From: Flavobacterium sp. MedPE-SWcel
GTDB lineage: Bacteria > Bacteroidota > Bacteroidia > Flavobacteriales > Flavobacteriaceae
Assembly (NCBI GenBank): GCA_001874325.1
Contig: MPCW01000007.1
Location: 62,001 to 126,000, forward strand
Direction: 5' to 3'
Length of the DNA: 64,000 nucleotides
This document shows, piece after piece, positions 14,349 through 23,335 of the stretch. Both the position numbers and the translations under genes were made by a program. The notes below the pieces were generated by a model that did not search any database, had not been told where the DNA came from, and saw only the letters and a program-made list of their open reading frames with translations. Within the stretch, counting starts at the first letter, position 1. Each line of letters opens with the position of its first letter.

Positions 14349-15083
14349 TTAATAACTTATCTTTTTACTCACACTACGACTCACATCAATAACATAAAAC
14401 AAAGCCTGTATATCATTAACATGCAATTTAAAATCAGTATACTCAGGGCTATCATTAAGCGAGTGGCACACAATGTACCCCTCCTCAGTATTATGTTCCA
14501 CAACCTCTTTAAGTAAAGGCATTTTACTCTGCGTAGTATAAATTACCCAGTACGGGAAATCGCGAAAACGCAACTTATCCATCCAGTGATGGCGTTGCAG
14601 CTCACGCGTACTCACAACACTATCGCGCATAATAGCATTGTTACTAGCATCGTCCATACTATCACCATTTACACGAAACGCAACATAACGCCCCTGCAAA
14701 GGTTTATCTACTAATATACCGTGCTGGCTCAAGTCCATCAAGAAATCTGCATCCTGATAACTACTCAAAAAACCAGCTTGTATTTTAAATTCGGCCAAAG
14801 GCATAAGCATATAATATTGTCCATTAGGCAACTCAATAAATTTGTTACCATTCTTGTTCTCAAAATCATCATCAGTAGGCTGTATCAGCTCATGACTAAC
14901 TTTTGTATTACTCAAACCTTCGGCAACCAGTACTTTGTGTAATATTTCACTTTTAGACTTTGGTATCCTTTTTCCCTTTTCATAATTAATGATAGTCTCA
15001 CGACTCGCACCAATTAAATCGGCAAGCTCTTTTTGGGTAAGCCCTAACTGCTCTCGGCGTTGTCTTATCTCTAATCCCTCCAT
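14349..15083 (-). CDS. Prophage CI/LexA-like repressor (XRE + S24 peptidase-like)
   Basis: A 244-residue repressor. Residues 4-60 are a helix-turn-helix (IRQRREQLGLTQKELADLIGASRETIINYEKGKR). The C-terminal half is an S24/LexA-type domain with the nucleophile in VNGDSMDD and a candidate general-base Lys in the TTQSKMPLLKEV segment, so RecA-stimulated self-cleavage is possible. The frame opens at TTG 15089; ATG 15083 is the sensible start. It is divergent from the early operon and faces two palindromic sites at 15125-15173, its likely operators. Confidence 0.85.
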   Translation of the reverse strand: MEGLEIRQRREQLGLTQKELADLIGASRETIINYEKGKRIPKSKSEILHKVLVAEGLSNTKVSHELIQPTDDDFENKNGNKFIELPNGQYYMLMPLAEFKIQAGFLSSYQDADFLMDLSQHGILVDKPLQGRYVAFRVNGDSMDDASNNAIMRDSVVSTRELQRHHWMDKLRFRDFPYWVIYTTQSKMPLLKEVVEHNTEEGYIVCHSLNDSPEYTDFKLHVNDIQALFYVIDVSRSVSKKISY

Positions 15084-15124
15084 AATCAAAACTTTAACTT
15101 ATTGAATATGCAAAAACAAATACT

Positions 15125-15144
15125 AAGTGTAAAATTTAACACTT
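15125..15144. promoter_or_regulatory. Near-palindromic operator candidate
   Basis: AAGTGT...ACACTT with AAAATTTA between; 18 of 20 positions are symmetric. Located between the repressor gene and the early promoter, a position typical for a phage operator. Confidence 0.5.
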
Positions 15145-15150
15145 ATATGT

Positions 15151-15181
15151 TTTGCAATGTGGAATATTCCACATACTTTTG
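15151..15181 (+). promoter_or_regulatory. Prophage early promoter with an embedded operator
   Basis: TTTG (15151-15154), 19-base spacer, TACTTTTG (15174-15181) matches the Bacteroidota promoter. The spacer contains a perfect 16-bp palindrome TGTGGAATATTCCACA (15158-15173) lying exactly between the two boxes, so a bound dimer would block sigma contact. Confidence 0.75.
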
Positions 15182-15209
15182 TACTGTACTTCAACAAAGA
15201 TACTACTAA

Positions 15210-15509
15210 ATGTGCAATAAACAACAAGTTCAACAGGAAATTATTGATTTAGAGCAAGTAAAATGGGCATATATTCACTTTTTATCCTCACCAAAGGCAA
15301 AAGTAAATGTTGAAAATTACACTCAAATAGAAAACAACAAAATAATAGTAAAACAAACATTACGTCAGCTATACCAAGACTTACAACAACTAAAAGACAA
15401 CAAAACAATTAATAATAAAAGTAAAACCATAACATATCAATACACAAAAGATGAAGAAAATGCAATAATCCACTTTAACAACAACAAAAGGTTTAGCATT
15501 ACCGAATAA
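15210..15509 (+). CDS. Hypothetical prophage early protein
   Basis: A 99-residue Asn/Lys/Gln-rich protein, first gene of the rightward early operon, 29 bases after the -7 box. No recognisable domain; helical and charged. Biased composition is typical of small phage early proteins. Confidence 0.6.
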   Translation: MCNKQQVQQEIIDLEQVKWAYIHFLSSPKAKVNVENYTQIENNKIIVKQTLRQLYQDLQQLKDNKTINNKSKTITYQYTKDEENAIIHFNNNKRFSITE

Positions 15510-15542
15510 AAATACTCCATCCAACTAAAAAATTACACTATA

Positions 15543-15803
15543 ATGAAAAAAGCATATAATAAACTACAAGAACTCAATAGTAGAATATCTGACTGCGATA
15601 CCGAAATGAGTGCCGTGCAAAAATTACCCTTTTATAACATTTTTGGACAGGAGGCACAACGTAAAAAAGATCTGGTCAAGCTACAATCATTAAAAGACGA
15701 TTTGTTAATCGAAAAACTAAACATTCTAGAACAAATCACAACCGAAGTTAACAACGAAAAAACATCGGTAAAAGTAGCAACATCAAGTCGCTACAACGCA
15801 TAA
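15543..15803 (+). CDS. Hypothetical coiled-coil early protein
   Basis: An 86-residue helical protein (KLQELNSRISDCDTEMSAVQ ... LQSLKDDLLIEKLNILEQI) with heptad-like spacing. Unknown function. It follows the previous gene by 33 bases. Confidence 0.6.
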   Translation: MKKAYNKLQELNSRISDCDTEMSAVQKLPFYNIFGQEAQRKKDLVKLQSLKDDLLIEKLNILEQITTEVNNEKTSVKVATSSRYNA

Positions 15804-15908
15804 ACACAACAAACACACCATTACAAAATAGCCCCTGTATTACAATTTTTAATACAGCGGGTAACACCATCAATATTTCAATTATTAAATTTTTAAATCA
15901 GTTTATCC

Positions 15909-16184
15909 ATGAAAATCACAGGAAACATTGAAAGCATTGAGTACCGTAACACAGCGGGACACGAAAAGAAAGTAGTAACACTTGCACCAGGTTACAGACA
16001 ACGCGCCTTTGTAGAATTTAGAGGCAGACGCATGGCAGATCTCGATCAATTTAAAGAAAACGACGAGATAGAGGTTACCGTAACACTAGAAGGTAAAATA
16101 TCTAAAAACAGCGGAATACAGTACAACAACCTTGTAGCACAAGGTATTACAAGTACAAGTCAACAACTAGAACCAACTATTTAA
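15909..16184 (+). CDS. Small OB-fold protein (DUF3127-like)
   Basis: A 91-residue protein, MKITGNIESIEYRN..., with a central AFVEFRG and NDEIEVTVTLEGK, resembling DUF3127, a single-stranded-DNA-binding OB-fold family common in Bacteroidota phages. It probably works with the replication genes downstream. A second protein of similar plan is encoded at 16556. Confidence 0.6.
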   Translation: MKITGNIESIEYRNTAGHEKKVVTLAPGYRQRAFVEFRGRRMADLDQFKENDEIEVTVTLEGKISKNSGIQYNNLVAQGITSTSQQLEPTI

Positions 16185-16195
16185 ACTACAACACA

Positions 16196-16447
16196 ATGGA
16201 ATCGAAACAACAAGAATATACCGTAAAGATACTAGAGCAGCTACAAGGCCTGTTTAACGAAGAATGCGAAAACCATATACCACTCACAGAGCTGGAAGAC
16301 AACAAAAACGCATCCGACTTTTTTCATTCGCTAGCCAACCTAGCCCCTGCCGTAGTATATAACAAACTAACTCAAGGTAATGCAGGTAGCTTAGACTTTA
16401 ACCACATTGCTAACAGGCTATGTTTCCAGAACGCAGTAGCCAAATAA
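16196..16447 (+). CDS. Hypothetical prophage early protein
   Basis: An 83-residue acidic helical protein (EQLQGLFNEECENHIPLTELEDN) with no recognised motif. Twelve bases after the first OB-fold gene, so cotranscribed. Confidence 0.55.
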   Translation: MESKQQEYTVKILEQLQGLFNEECENHIPLTELEDNKNASDFFHSLANLAPAVVYNKLTQGNAGSLDFNHIANRLCFQNAVAK

Positions 16448-16555
16448 CAAACAAACCCTCTTGAATTGTAGTACACCAAACACATCCCCATAAAATACAC
16501 CCACAATTCAAGAGGTAATTAATACAATCCAATATTCAACTTAAAATAAAACAAA

Positions 16556-16804
16556 ATGCAATTCAAAATAAAAGGAATAGTAACCGCAATAGGCGAAGTA
16601 AAAACCACAAAACTAGGCACAGCAGTACAACAACTCCATTTTGAGCAAGAAACAGGCAGGGTAATATACCCCTCAGCATTAGGTACTAAAATAGAATTGT
16701 TAAACGATATTTTACCTGGCGACGTAGCAGAATTAGACTTTCACATCTCAGGATCAAAAGGCACTTATAACAATGTAATAATAGACAACCTAGTACGCGT
16801 ATAA
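16556..16804 (+). CDS. Second small OB-fold-like protein
   Basis: An 82-residue protein (MQFKIKGIVTAIGEVKTT... PGDVAELDFHISGSKGTYNNVIIDNLV) with the same beta-rich layout as the protein at 15909 and a comparable C-terminal strand. A diverged duplicate or a partner single-strand-binding protein are both possible. Its stop codon directly precedes the ATG of the replication-type gene. Confidence 0.55.
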   Translation: MQFKIKGIVTAIGEVKTTKLGTAVQQLHFEQETGRVIYPSALGTKIELLNDILPGDVAELDFHISGSKGTYNNVIIDNLVRV

Positions 16805-17581
16805 ATGAAAGACCCCGCATTTCCATTTCATGCCCAAGATTTCCTTGTAGGCACAATGCACATGACGTGTGAAGAGACAGGAGCCTATATAAAACTACTC
16901 GCTTACCAGTGGGTAAACATAGGCATACCCAAAAAACGACTCAGTATAATTATGGGAGCAGGTTGGGAAAACACATGGCTTGCCATTCGCGATAAATTTA
17001 TCGAGAAAAACGATGTTTACTTTAACACTCGCCTAGAAGACGAGCGTGAAAAAAGAGCACGCTTTAAACAAAAACAATCCGAAAATGGTAAAAAAGGAGG
17101 GCGACCAAGAAAAGATATTGCTAACAATCAGGCAAGTCAAGTAAACAACAATACAACAACAAACCCTAACCCAACCATAACCCAAAAAAAGCCTTTAGAA
17201 AGTGAAAATGAAATAGAAAAGGAATATTATAATGAAAATGGAAAAGAGGGTATGGGAGAAAAACCAAATGTAGTTTACCCCTTCCCTACAGAGGCATTTG
17301 CACAACAATGGAAAATCTGGAAAAACTATCGCGCTACAGAGCATAACTTTTACTACCGCAGCACCGAGAGCGAACAAGCTGCTTTAGCAGAGATAAACAA
17401 CCTAGCCAGTAGCCAAGACAATGCAATAGCCATAATGCACCAAAGCATGAGCAAGGGGTGGAAAGGATTTTTTGAACTAAAAAGCAATGACGCAAAAACA
17501 AGAGCACCTGCCCGAAAAGGCAAAACACAGTATAGCGACGATTTCAAACGAAAAATTGCTGAAGGTTTACAGTCCAATTAA
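16805..17581 (+). CDS. Phage replication protein, DUF1376 (YdaU-like) N-terminus
   Basis: A 258-residue protein. The first 85 residues (PAFPFHAQDFLVGTMHMTCEETGAYIKLLAYQW... VYFNTRLEDEREKR) match the DUF1376/YdaU winged-helix domain of phage replication initiators. A basic stretch (KKGGRPRK) and a low-complexity linker lead to a DnaD-like C-terminal region. It is the likely origin-binding or helicase-loading protein of the prophage. Starts immediately after the upstream stop codon. Confidence 0.7.
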   Translation: MKDPAFPFHAQDFLVGTMHMTCEETGAYIKLLAYQWVNIGIPKKRLSIIMGAGWENTWLAIRDKFIEKNDVYFNTRLEDEREKRARFKQKQSENGKKGGRPRKDIANNQASQVNNNTTTNPNPTITQKKPLESENEIEKEYYNENGKEGMGEKPNVVYPFPTEAFAQQWKIWKNYRATEHNFYYRSTESEQAALAEINNLASSQDNAIAIMHQSMSKGWKGFFELKSNDAKTRAPARKGKTQYSDDFKRKIAEGLQSN

Positions 17582-17585
17582 TTGC

Positions 17586-18041
17586 ATGAAACATGCAGGA
17601 AAGCTAGCCACACTATCGCAAGCCATGAACGCACCCGCCCCAACATTAGGCAGCATTCAACGCGAAAAAAACGCAGCATTCACACACGCATTAATCATGG
17701 GTTGGCTAGTATATTTAAACGATATACTAAACCTTAACAAACCCATGACGGAGGATCAGATAGAGTTATGCGCCCAAGAAGTTAACAGCACCTACTACAA
17801 CCTCAAAATGAGCGACCTAACCTACCTGTTCAAGAAAATAATATCAGGGCAATATGGCGAGTTTTACGAAAGCCTAACCATAGCCAAGATACTCTCTTTT
17901 TTTAGAGAATACTTTGAAGAGCGTTGCGAGATTGCCGAACAAGAAAGCCACCGCACCCATGCCGACTTTAGTAGCAACGACGCGTTTAACTACTCCCAAA
18001 ACCTACGACGAATATGGAATGGTAAAAGCAACCGAAGTTAA
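17586..18041 (+). CDS. Hypothetical phage replication-associated protein
   Basis: A 151-residue helical protein (ALIMGWLVYLNDILNLNKPMTEDQIELCAQEV ... LTYLFKKIISGQYGEFYESLTIAKILSFFREY). The frame stays open upstream into the previous gene, but ATG 17586 leaves only a four-base gap and starts at MKHAGKLATL. Proteins of this plan follow replication initiators in Bacteroidota prophages. No catalytic motif seen. Confidence 0.6.
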   Translation: MKHAGKLATLSQAMNAPAPTLGSIQREKNAAFTHALIMGWLVYLNDILNLNKPMTEDQIELCAQEVNSTYYNLKMSDLTYLFKKIISGQYGEFYESLTIAKILSFFREYFEERCEIAEQESHRTHADFSSNDAFNYSQNLRRIWNGKSNRS

Positions 18042-18102
18042 ACACAAAACAACAACACGTTCTTTGACATATTGACTAAAACCATAACAATTACACAACC
18101 TT

Positions 18103-18126
18103 ATACCAACTTGCAGTTGTGGTATA
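18103..18126. repeat. Inverted repeat upstream of the Panacea gene
   Basis: TATACC/GGTATA with inner AACT/AGTT arms around TGC. It lies 47 bases before a -7-like TACTTTTG and may be an operator for autoregulation or a terminator for the replication genes. Confidence 0.4.
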
Positions 18127-18172
18127 AATGTTGTATATTTATGAACTGTAGTATTCAACTAAAAAAATAATT

Positions 18173-18180
18173 ACTTTTGC
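18173..18180 (+). promoter_or_regulatory. -7 element TACTTTTG for the Panacea operon
   Basis: Identical to the -7 box of the prophage early promoter and 35 bases before the Panacea ATG. No clear -33 TTG is visible at the right distance. Confidence 0.4.
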
Positions 18181-18215
18181 AGTAGTTTTTTTAACTATAA
18201 AAACCCAAAAGCCTC

Positions 18216-18686
18216 ATGTACAACCCGGTTACCATTGTAAACTACTTTATAAAAAAGTACCCTAACGATGAACAATTAACACCAATGAAGTTAATAAAAC
18301 TAACTTACATTGCCTATGGGTGGTATTTAGCATTAAGCGATGGAGAACAATTGGTAGACGAAGAGCCACAAGCTTGGGATTTAGGTCCTGTACTACCCAC
18401 GCTTTATGAAAGCCTAAAAAAATACGGAGGTAACAAAGTTAAAGAACCTATTTTCTTAAAAAGCGCCGTTAACGACGCCATATCAGACCAAGACTCAGAC
18501 TTTCTCGATTTTATTTGGGACAAGTACGGTAACTGTTCTGGTAGAGAGTTAAGTGCCATAACACACACAAAAGGCACACCATGGTCATTAGTATATCCAA
18601 AAGGATACAACCTTACACTCCCTAAAGAGCTAGTAAAAAAATACTACGAGACAAAAATGCACGAAATACTAGAACGCGCATCATAA
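18216..18686 (+). CDS. Panacea-domain (DUF4065, SocA/GepA-like) antitoxin
   Basis: A 156-residue protein with the family signature LTPMKLIKLTYIAYGWYLA, then EEPQAWDLGPVLPTLYESLKKYG. Panacea proteins are promiscuous antitoxins that neutralise many unrelated toxins encoded next to them. Here the next gene encodes a two-helix membrane protein and the one after a RES-domain fragment, either of which could be the partner. Own promoter and inverted repeat upstream. Confidence 0.82.
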   Translation: MYNPVTIVNYFIKKYPNDEQLTPMKLIKLTYIAYGWYLALSDGEQLVDEEPQAWDLGPVLPTLYESLKKYGGNKVKEPIFLKSAVNDAISDQDSDFLDFIWDKYGNCSGRELSAITHTKGTPWSLVYPKGYNLTLPKELVKKYYETKMHEILERAS

Positions 18687-18720
18687 AAGTCTATAAAACA
18701 ATCATGTAGTATTTACAACT

Positions 18721-19095
18721 ATGAGCAACAACGGCTTAAACATTAAAGGACTAAAAAAACTACGCGAGGTAACTGCTCGGGATAGACAAATACAAATAAA
18801 TCCCGAAGACGAAGTTAAAGCCGAAGAACAAGAAATAAGTTTTGAGGAAAAAGAGAAACAGGCTGAGCTAGACCGCTATCAGGCTGACTCTACCCATCGA
18901 AAAAAACTTATCTTGTGGGCTACCACATTAGTTAGCGCTTGGCTAGCTGCCGTTATAATAATCCTACTCATGGTAGGTTTCTCAATAATTACATTATCTG
19001 ATACCGTTATAGGGGTTTTACTTGGTACTACCACTATTAACGTACTAGGTTTAATGGCAATAGTACTAAAAGATCTTTTTAAAGGAAAGATGTAA
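18721..19095 (+). CDS. Two-helix membrane protein, candidate toxin paired with Panacea antitoxin
   Basis: A 124-residue protein. The N-terminal 60 residues are charged and helical (EDEVKAEEQEISFEEKEKQAEL); the C-terminus has two hydrophobic helices (ILWATTLVSAWLAAVIIILLMVG and VIGVLLGTTTINVLGLMAIVL) ending in KDLFKGKM. Membrane-disrupting toxins are among experimentally known Panacea partners. The 34-base gap supports cotranscription. The toxin role is inferred from position and topology. Confidence 0.6.
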   Translation: MSNNGLNIKGLKKLREVTARDRQIQINPEDEVKAEEQEISFEEKEKQAELDRYQADSTHRKKLILWATTLVSAWLAAVIIILLMVGFSIITLSDTVIGVLLGTTTINVLGLMAIVLKDLFKGKM

Positions 19096-19143
19096 GTACA
19101 TCAAAAGTAATTATTTAACGACCAAAACCAGATTCATTATTAC

Positions 19144-19578
19144 ATGAGTGAAACGCTTAATGACTTAATCGAAAAGAGTAAACAAGAAAGTACAAGTATA
19201 GAAGATCTAAAACATGAAGTTGCCAAAATAATGGGAAGTTCTGAACATATTTATAAAACACATATACACAAAGACTTTGAACCTCAAGGATTATATAGAG
19301 CTAGAGAACATAACCATATAGAAGGAAAACTAAAATACGAGGGAAAACTACAAAAATTTATATCTGAAACAGAATTCTGGAATGCTCCTGAAGAACACTG
19401 TAATTTAGGTAGATGCAATGATAAAGGCGAAAGTCTTTTTTATTGCACAAATGAATTTGAAGTTGCAATTCAAGAAATAAAACCTAGAAAAACCCATGCC
19501 GCAGGTAGCGTAGCCGAACAATATAAAATTACCGAACGTACCATGTTTAACATCATCTCCTTTATGGAGGGGAGTTAA
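19144..19578 (+). pseudogene. Truncated RES-domain (NAD+ phosphorylase-like) protein
   Basis: A 144-residue ORF. Residues about 47-120 match the first half of a RES domain: GLYRAREHN supplies the Arg, FWNAPEEHCNLGRCNDKGESLFYC the core, and VAIQEI the Glu. The domain then ends abruptly; the later region with the conserved Ser is missing and no continuation is seen in other frames before the convergent gene. RES toxins degrade NAD+; this copy is probably inactive, or a shortened variant. No Xre/DUF2384 antitoxin is adjacent. Confidence 0.55.
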
Positions 19579-19609
19579 AGAATTCTTATTTTAAAAATAG
19601 GACACTCCC

Positions 19610-20803
19610 TTATTCTTCTTTAATATCTATAGCACTTTTCCAACCATCAAGCTCTATATGAAAATGACCTAATCTTTTTCCGCTTTCATCTGGTTTTTTG
19701 TCAATATATAAAAAACTCACTGGGGGTGTATACTCACTCCTATATTCTTTGGAAGCATAAAAGCTTTCCCACTCTTCATATGGTCTATAAAACCATCTTG
19801 AGATTAATGTAGTCGTCTTAAGTTCTCTAGTATTATCCAGTCGTTTTACGGTAACTTCTATAGTAATCGCATCAGTGGCTTTAATCGTTACGGCATACCT
19901 AATAATTTCATCTTCTGTGTAATCTTCTTTGGGTTTGATATTCTGGTAATTTGTAGTAGTATCTTGGTCTACTTCACTGTAATCATATTCATCTATATAT
20001 TCAATCCCCTTAAACTTATATACTTTGCCTACCTTAAAATCCTCATATGCTACTATAGTATCTCCTTTTGTGGTTAGGTGATATCCTCTTTCCCGATATT
20101 TTTCAACATAAAAATCGTGTAACGTATAAGTGGTGTCAACATCAATTATTTTAGAAATTTCAATTTTATAAGGTACTCCTACTCCGTGTCCAAAATTAAA
20201 TGGGGCTTCACTATATTTTGTTCCTCCTACTTTCATACGTATGCCACCTGGTCCATGCGGAAACCAAATAATAGGAGTAAGATCATCATTACTTTTTAAT
20301 TCTTCTGTAACATCGTGCCACATAGGATAGAGAAGTTTATCCCCTCTTTTTTCGTAATAAAACATCCCTTCAAACTCGTTTATAAAAAACCCATCTATCT
20401 CCACATATTCCCTTTTCCCATACGATTTTATACTTTTTTCCGTAAATAAATCACCCAAGAGTGTATGGTTAACATCCACTTCTAGTACTTCATTTACCAA
20501 CAGTTTTGTGTTGCAAATACAAGGCTTTTTATTACGAGGTTTAGTAGCCCGTACTGCCTTAAACTTTACATATACCCCTCTGTATAGTCTAGAGGTAGTA
20601 TCTAAAACCTTTAATAAATCTTTATTTTTTATTTTATTGGCATATTCTATTCCCTCACGACCTAAACATTTATCGCCTTGCCTTTCATAAAAACAAGAGT
20701 CTACAATATACCCTTCTATAACCTCTGGTTTTAAACCACCACTATCCTGTCCATAAAAACACACACTAAAAAGCAATCCAAAAATCACAAAAAAGTTTCT
20801 CAT
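19610..20803 (-). CDS. Secreted hypothetical protein
   Basis: A 397-residue protein with a signal peptide (MRNFFVIFGLLFSVCFYGQ). The mature part is beta-rich and acidic; two Cys pairs appear near the start (DSCFYERQGDKCLG, KPCICN). No family recognised. It follows a lipoprotein-like gene by 12 bases and lies within the prophage remnant, so it may be cargo. Confidence 0.6.
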   Translation of the reverse strand: MRNFFVIFGLLFSVCFYGQDSGGLKPEVIEGYIVDSCFYERQGDKCLGREGIEYANKIKNKDLLKVLDTTSRLYRGVYVKFKAVRATKPRNKKPCICNTKLLVNEVLEVDVNHTLLGDLFTEKSIKSYGKREYVEIDGFFINEFEGMFYYEKRGDKLLYPMWHDVTEELKSNDDLTPIIWFPHGPGGIRMKVGGTKYSEAPFNFGHGVGVPYKIEISKIIDVDTTYTLHDFYVEKYRERGYHLTTKGDTIVAYEDFKVGKVYKFKGIEYIDEYDYSEVDQDTTTNYQNIKPKEDYTEDEIIRYAVTIKATDAITIEVTVKRLDNTRELKTTTLISRWFYRPYEEWESFYASKEYRSEYTPPVSFLYIDKKPDESGKRLGHFHIELDGWKSAIDIKEE

Positions 20804-20815
20804 AAAACTTAAATA

Positions 20816-21823
20816 CTATTTAAACAACTCATTATTCTCGACATACAGCCCTAAATAAGGGTTTTTACTATCTACCCTTTTAAGTAAAACAACAAAAGGC
20901 TCATTAAAGTATAATTTCTTAGGTACAGGCTCTTTCTCAACCTCTTCCATTACTTCAACAGCGAATTCTATAACTGCTTCACTCTCTACTTTTGCTCCTA
21001 CCTCATCTAGTATAAATGCAGTACGCTGATATACACTTTCCACAATATAGTCTTGCTTATCAATAATAAGTTTACCTCCCGCAAGTTTTGGGTACTCATG
21101 CGCAATATTAAAAGTCATTTTAGGTATGCGCAACTCATCTTCATACTCTAACCTATACCTCCACCAGTTTTTTTGCTCTTTTCTTGCTTTATCGCCTTCA
21201 CTTGTTAATGCTGCAATAGCATCAAAAGCCTGTTGTAATGTAGTAATATCTTTAAGCCCCTTGCACAAAATAATTTCGTGTGCAGTATCCTTTGGGTAAA
21301 GCTTTATTATAAAATTATTATCATCCTTATAGTATAAAATACGTACATTATCAGTAGCAATATCATCACTACCATTTAACCCAAAAGCATCAACTTTTTC
21401 CCCTTTAAACGTAAGCCCATCAGGGTAACTATCAAACTTAGCTAAAAAAGGTAACGACTTGCTAAACTCAGCCTTAGCCATCATAGTTCCCTCCTCTTCA
21501 TCAAAAGCAATAAAACTTTCATACTCATCCTCTAGCAAAGTGTTTTTATACGATTCCGAACGGTTAAGGTAAGTATACCCTATAGGGTTACCCCACACCC
21601 CTATTCCCTTATCTTGCACCACTTTAATCTCTTGCCAAGCTAATAATAACGAAGCACTATAAATAGCATTCTTATCCTCTTGCAAAGAGCTTTGTGGTGT
21701 AATTACAAAATCTGTTTTTTTATATTCAGATAGTTTTTTAACCTCAGGATAATCGCGACTATTCTTATCTTGACAATTAATAAATAATGGCAAAAATAAT
21801 AATGTTATAAAAATGTTTTTCAT
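20816..21823 (-). CDS. Putative lipoprotein, unknown function
   Basis: A 335-residue protein with a lipoprotein-type leader (MKNIFITLLFLPLFINCQD, Cys17 as lipid site). The mature chain has acidic patches (FIAFDEEEGTMMAKAEF, EFAVEVMEEVEKEP) and no recognised domain. Probably at the outer membrane, cotranscribed with the secreted protein downstream. Confidence 0.6.
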   Translation of the reverse strand: MKNIFITLLFLPLFINCQDKNSRDYPEVKKLSEYKKTDFVITPQSSLQEDKNAIYSASLLLAWQEIKVVQDKGIGVWGNPIGYTYLNRSESYKNTLLEDEYESFIAFDEEEGTMMAKAEFSKSLPFLAKFDSYPDGLTFKGEKVDAFGLNGSDDIATDNVRILYYKDDNNFIIKLYPKDTAHEIILCKGLKDITTLQQAFDAIAALTSEGDKARKEQKNWWRYRLEYEDELRIPKMTFNIAHEYPKLAGGKLIIDKQDYIVESVYQRTAFILDEVGAKVESEAVIEFAVEVMEEVEKEPVPKKLYFNEPFVVLLKRVDSKNPYLGLYVENNELFK

Positions 21824-21869
21824 GGTAGGAGTTTTATAATCAAATAACGTAAATAAACCTTATATCATT

Positions 21870-23132
21870 TTACGATCTGCCTAATATTTTACTAGCAATA
21901 TCATTAGGCATTGTTGGCGATGAATCTTCTTTAAGTAAACCCGTATCAGCTCTACTAAATAACGATTGCATTATCAATTGCTTTTCATTATCAGTAACAC
22001 TAGAATCTTTTAAAAGTGATAAATAAAAATAAGTTAATGTATACCGCTCATCACAATCGCGCGCTAAATGAAACGAACTAAACATTACCTTACTTACTGC
22101 CTTTATACAAAATGCCATAAACGATATAAACGTAACATAAATAATGCTCCAGCGTATGGCTGCGCTTTTATCTCCACCAAAAAAACTATTAAGAATCTCA
22201 GCAGGTGGACTCCATAATATTATAGCTAAACTAGTAACAATAATCAATACCAATCCTACTAAAATATATAATGATTTCCATGCTTCATTCTTCAATTCAT
22301 CACCGCGTTCTAACCAATACTTAGCAGGCTCTTCTAACTTCAAGCTACTAGCATATGTTTTCTCTAACTCTTCACGTCTAGTATCACAACCTTTTGAAAA
22401 ACTATCAAAATTATCTTTAGTAGTGGTAAACCAGTTAGAATATGTTTTCTCATTATCCGCTTTAAGCTGATCAATAATAGTAACATACTCTTTATACTTC
22501 TCAGAACTATTGGTTAAATGATCTGTCAGTTCTTTTTCAAGTTGTGGCAACTGATTTTCAAAATCATTACGTAAAGTGGTTATAGATCTCTTTTCTTTAT
22601 TCCTTCTTTCTGTTAACGCTGTAAAACCCTTCGATTGAAATTCATAAGCTAGGAGATATCCTTCAAAACTATCTTTGTTATTTATATTATTATGATTAAA
22701 ATCCCCTACTATAAATGAAAATGCTGCAGAGAAACTTTTAGGTTTATTCTCATGTAAAGACAATAAAAACTCTGTGTTCGTAGAGTTATAAAAAAGAATT
22801 CTTCCTGCCCATCTATTTATTGAATTATTATTTTGAATTTTTTTATTCAAATTTTCATTCCCATGTTCATGTTTCCTATTTATCTCAACAAAGCTGATTA
22901 TACCCTGTAATATTAGATCAAAATATTTTTTAGATTCATTAAATTCATGAGGTAAACTTTCACTTAATTTACTCCATCCATTAGTTTGTTCTTTAGCAAA
23001 CTTATATAATGATGGTAATCCCTTAAATTCTTTATTTTGATTTTCTACAGGGAATTTTAATTCTAAAGGCACAGAATTAAACCATTCTTTATTATTTTCT
23101 CCTATTAACTCTCTAAACTGCGTAAGTTCCAT
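21870..23132 (-). CDS. DUF6161-like membrane protein
   Basis: A 420-residue protein. Residues 1-170 form a soluble domain, about 190-300 a coiled coil (RNDFENQLPQLEKELTDHL), then two membrane helices (LYILVGLVLIIVTSLAIILW and SIIYVTFISFMAFCIKAV) and a conserved C-terminus (RYTLTYFYLSLLKDSSVTDNEKQLIMQSLFSRADTGLL) that I associate with DUF6161. The frame opens at TTG 23249, but that extension overlaps a plus-strand -7 box, so ATG 23132 is chosen. Possibly phage-encoded defence cargo; function unproven. Confidence 0.55.
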   Translation of the reverse strand: MELTQFRELIGENNKEWFNSVPLELKFPVENQNKEFKGLPSLYKFAKEQTNGWSKLSESLPHEFNESKKYFDLILQGIISFVEINRKHEHGNENLNKKIQNNNSINRWAGRILFYNSTNTEFLLSLHENKPKSFSAAFSFIVGDFNHNNINNKDSFEGYLLAYEFQSKGFTALTERRNKEKRSITTLRNDFENQLPQLEKELTDHLTNSSEKYKEYVTIIDQLKADNEKTYSNWFTTTKDNFDSFSKGCDTRREELEKTYASSLKLEEPAKYWLERGDELKNEAWKSLYILVGLVLIIVTSLAIILWSPPAEILNSFFGGDKSAAIRWSIIYVTFISFMAFCIKAVSKVMFSSFHLARDCDERYTLTYFYLSLLKDSSVTDNEKQLIMQSLFSRADTGLLKEDSSPTMPNDIASKILGRS

Positions 23133-23219
23133 TACTTCTAATAATTTAAGTTGGTAATCAAATATAACAAAATCCCCCAACTGAAAACCCCACTTCAGTA
23201 AAACCCTCAATACATGCCC

Positions 23220-23227
23220 TATCTTTG
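23220..23227 (+). promoter_or_regulatory. -7 element TATCTTTG ahead of the phage protease remnant
   Basis: Matches TAnnTTTG on the plus strand, 109 bases before the ClpP-like remnant. No -33 TTG at standard distance, so weak. Confidence 0.3.
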
Positions 23228-23335
23228 TACTATTAAAACAGCGCTGCAATACTTCTTTTAAAAAATTGACAATCGTTCAATAATTAAAAACCCCAAATTC
23301 TTCAATACCCAAATATTTCAATCATTCCATATCGA

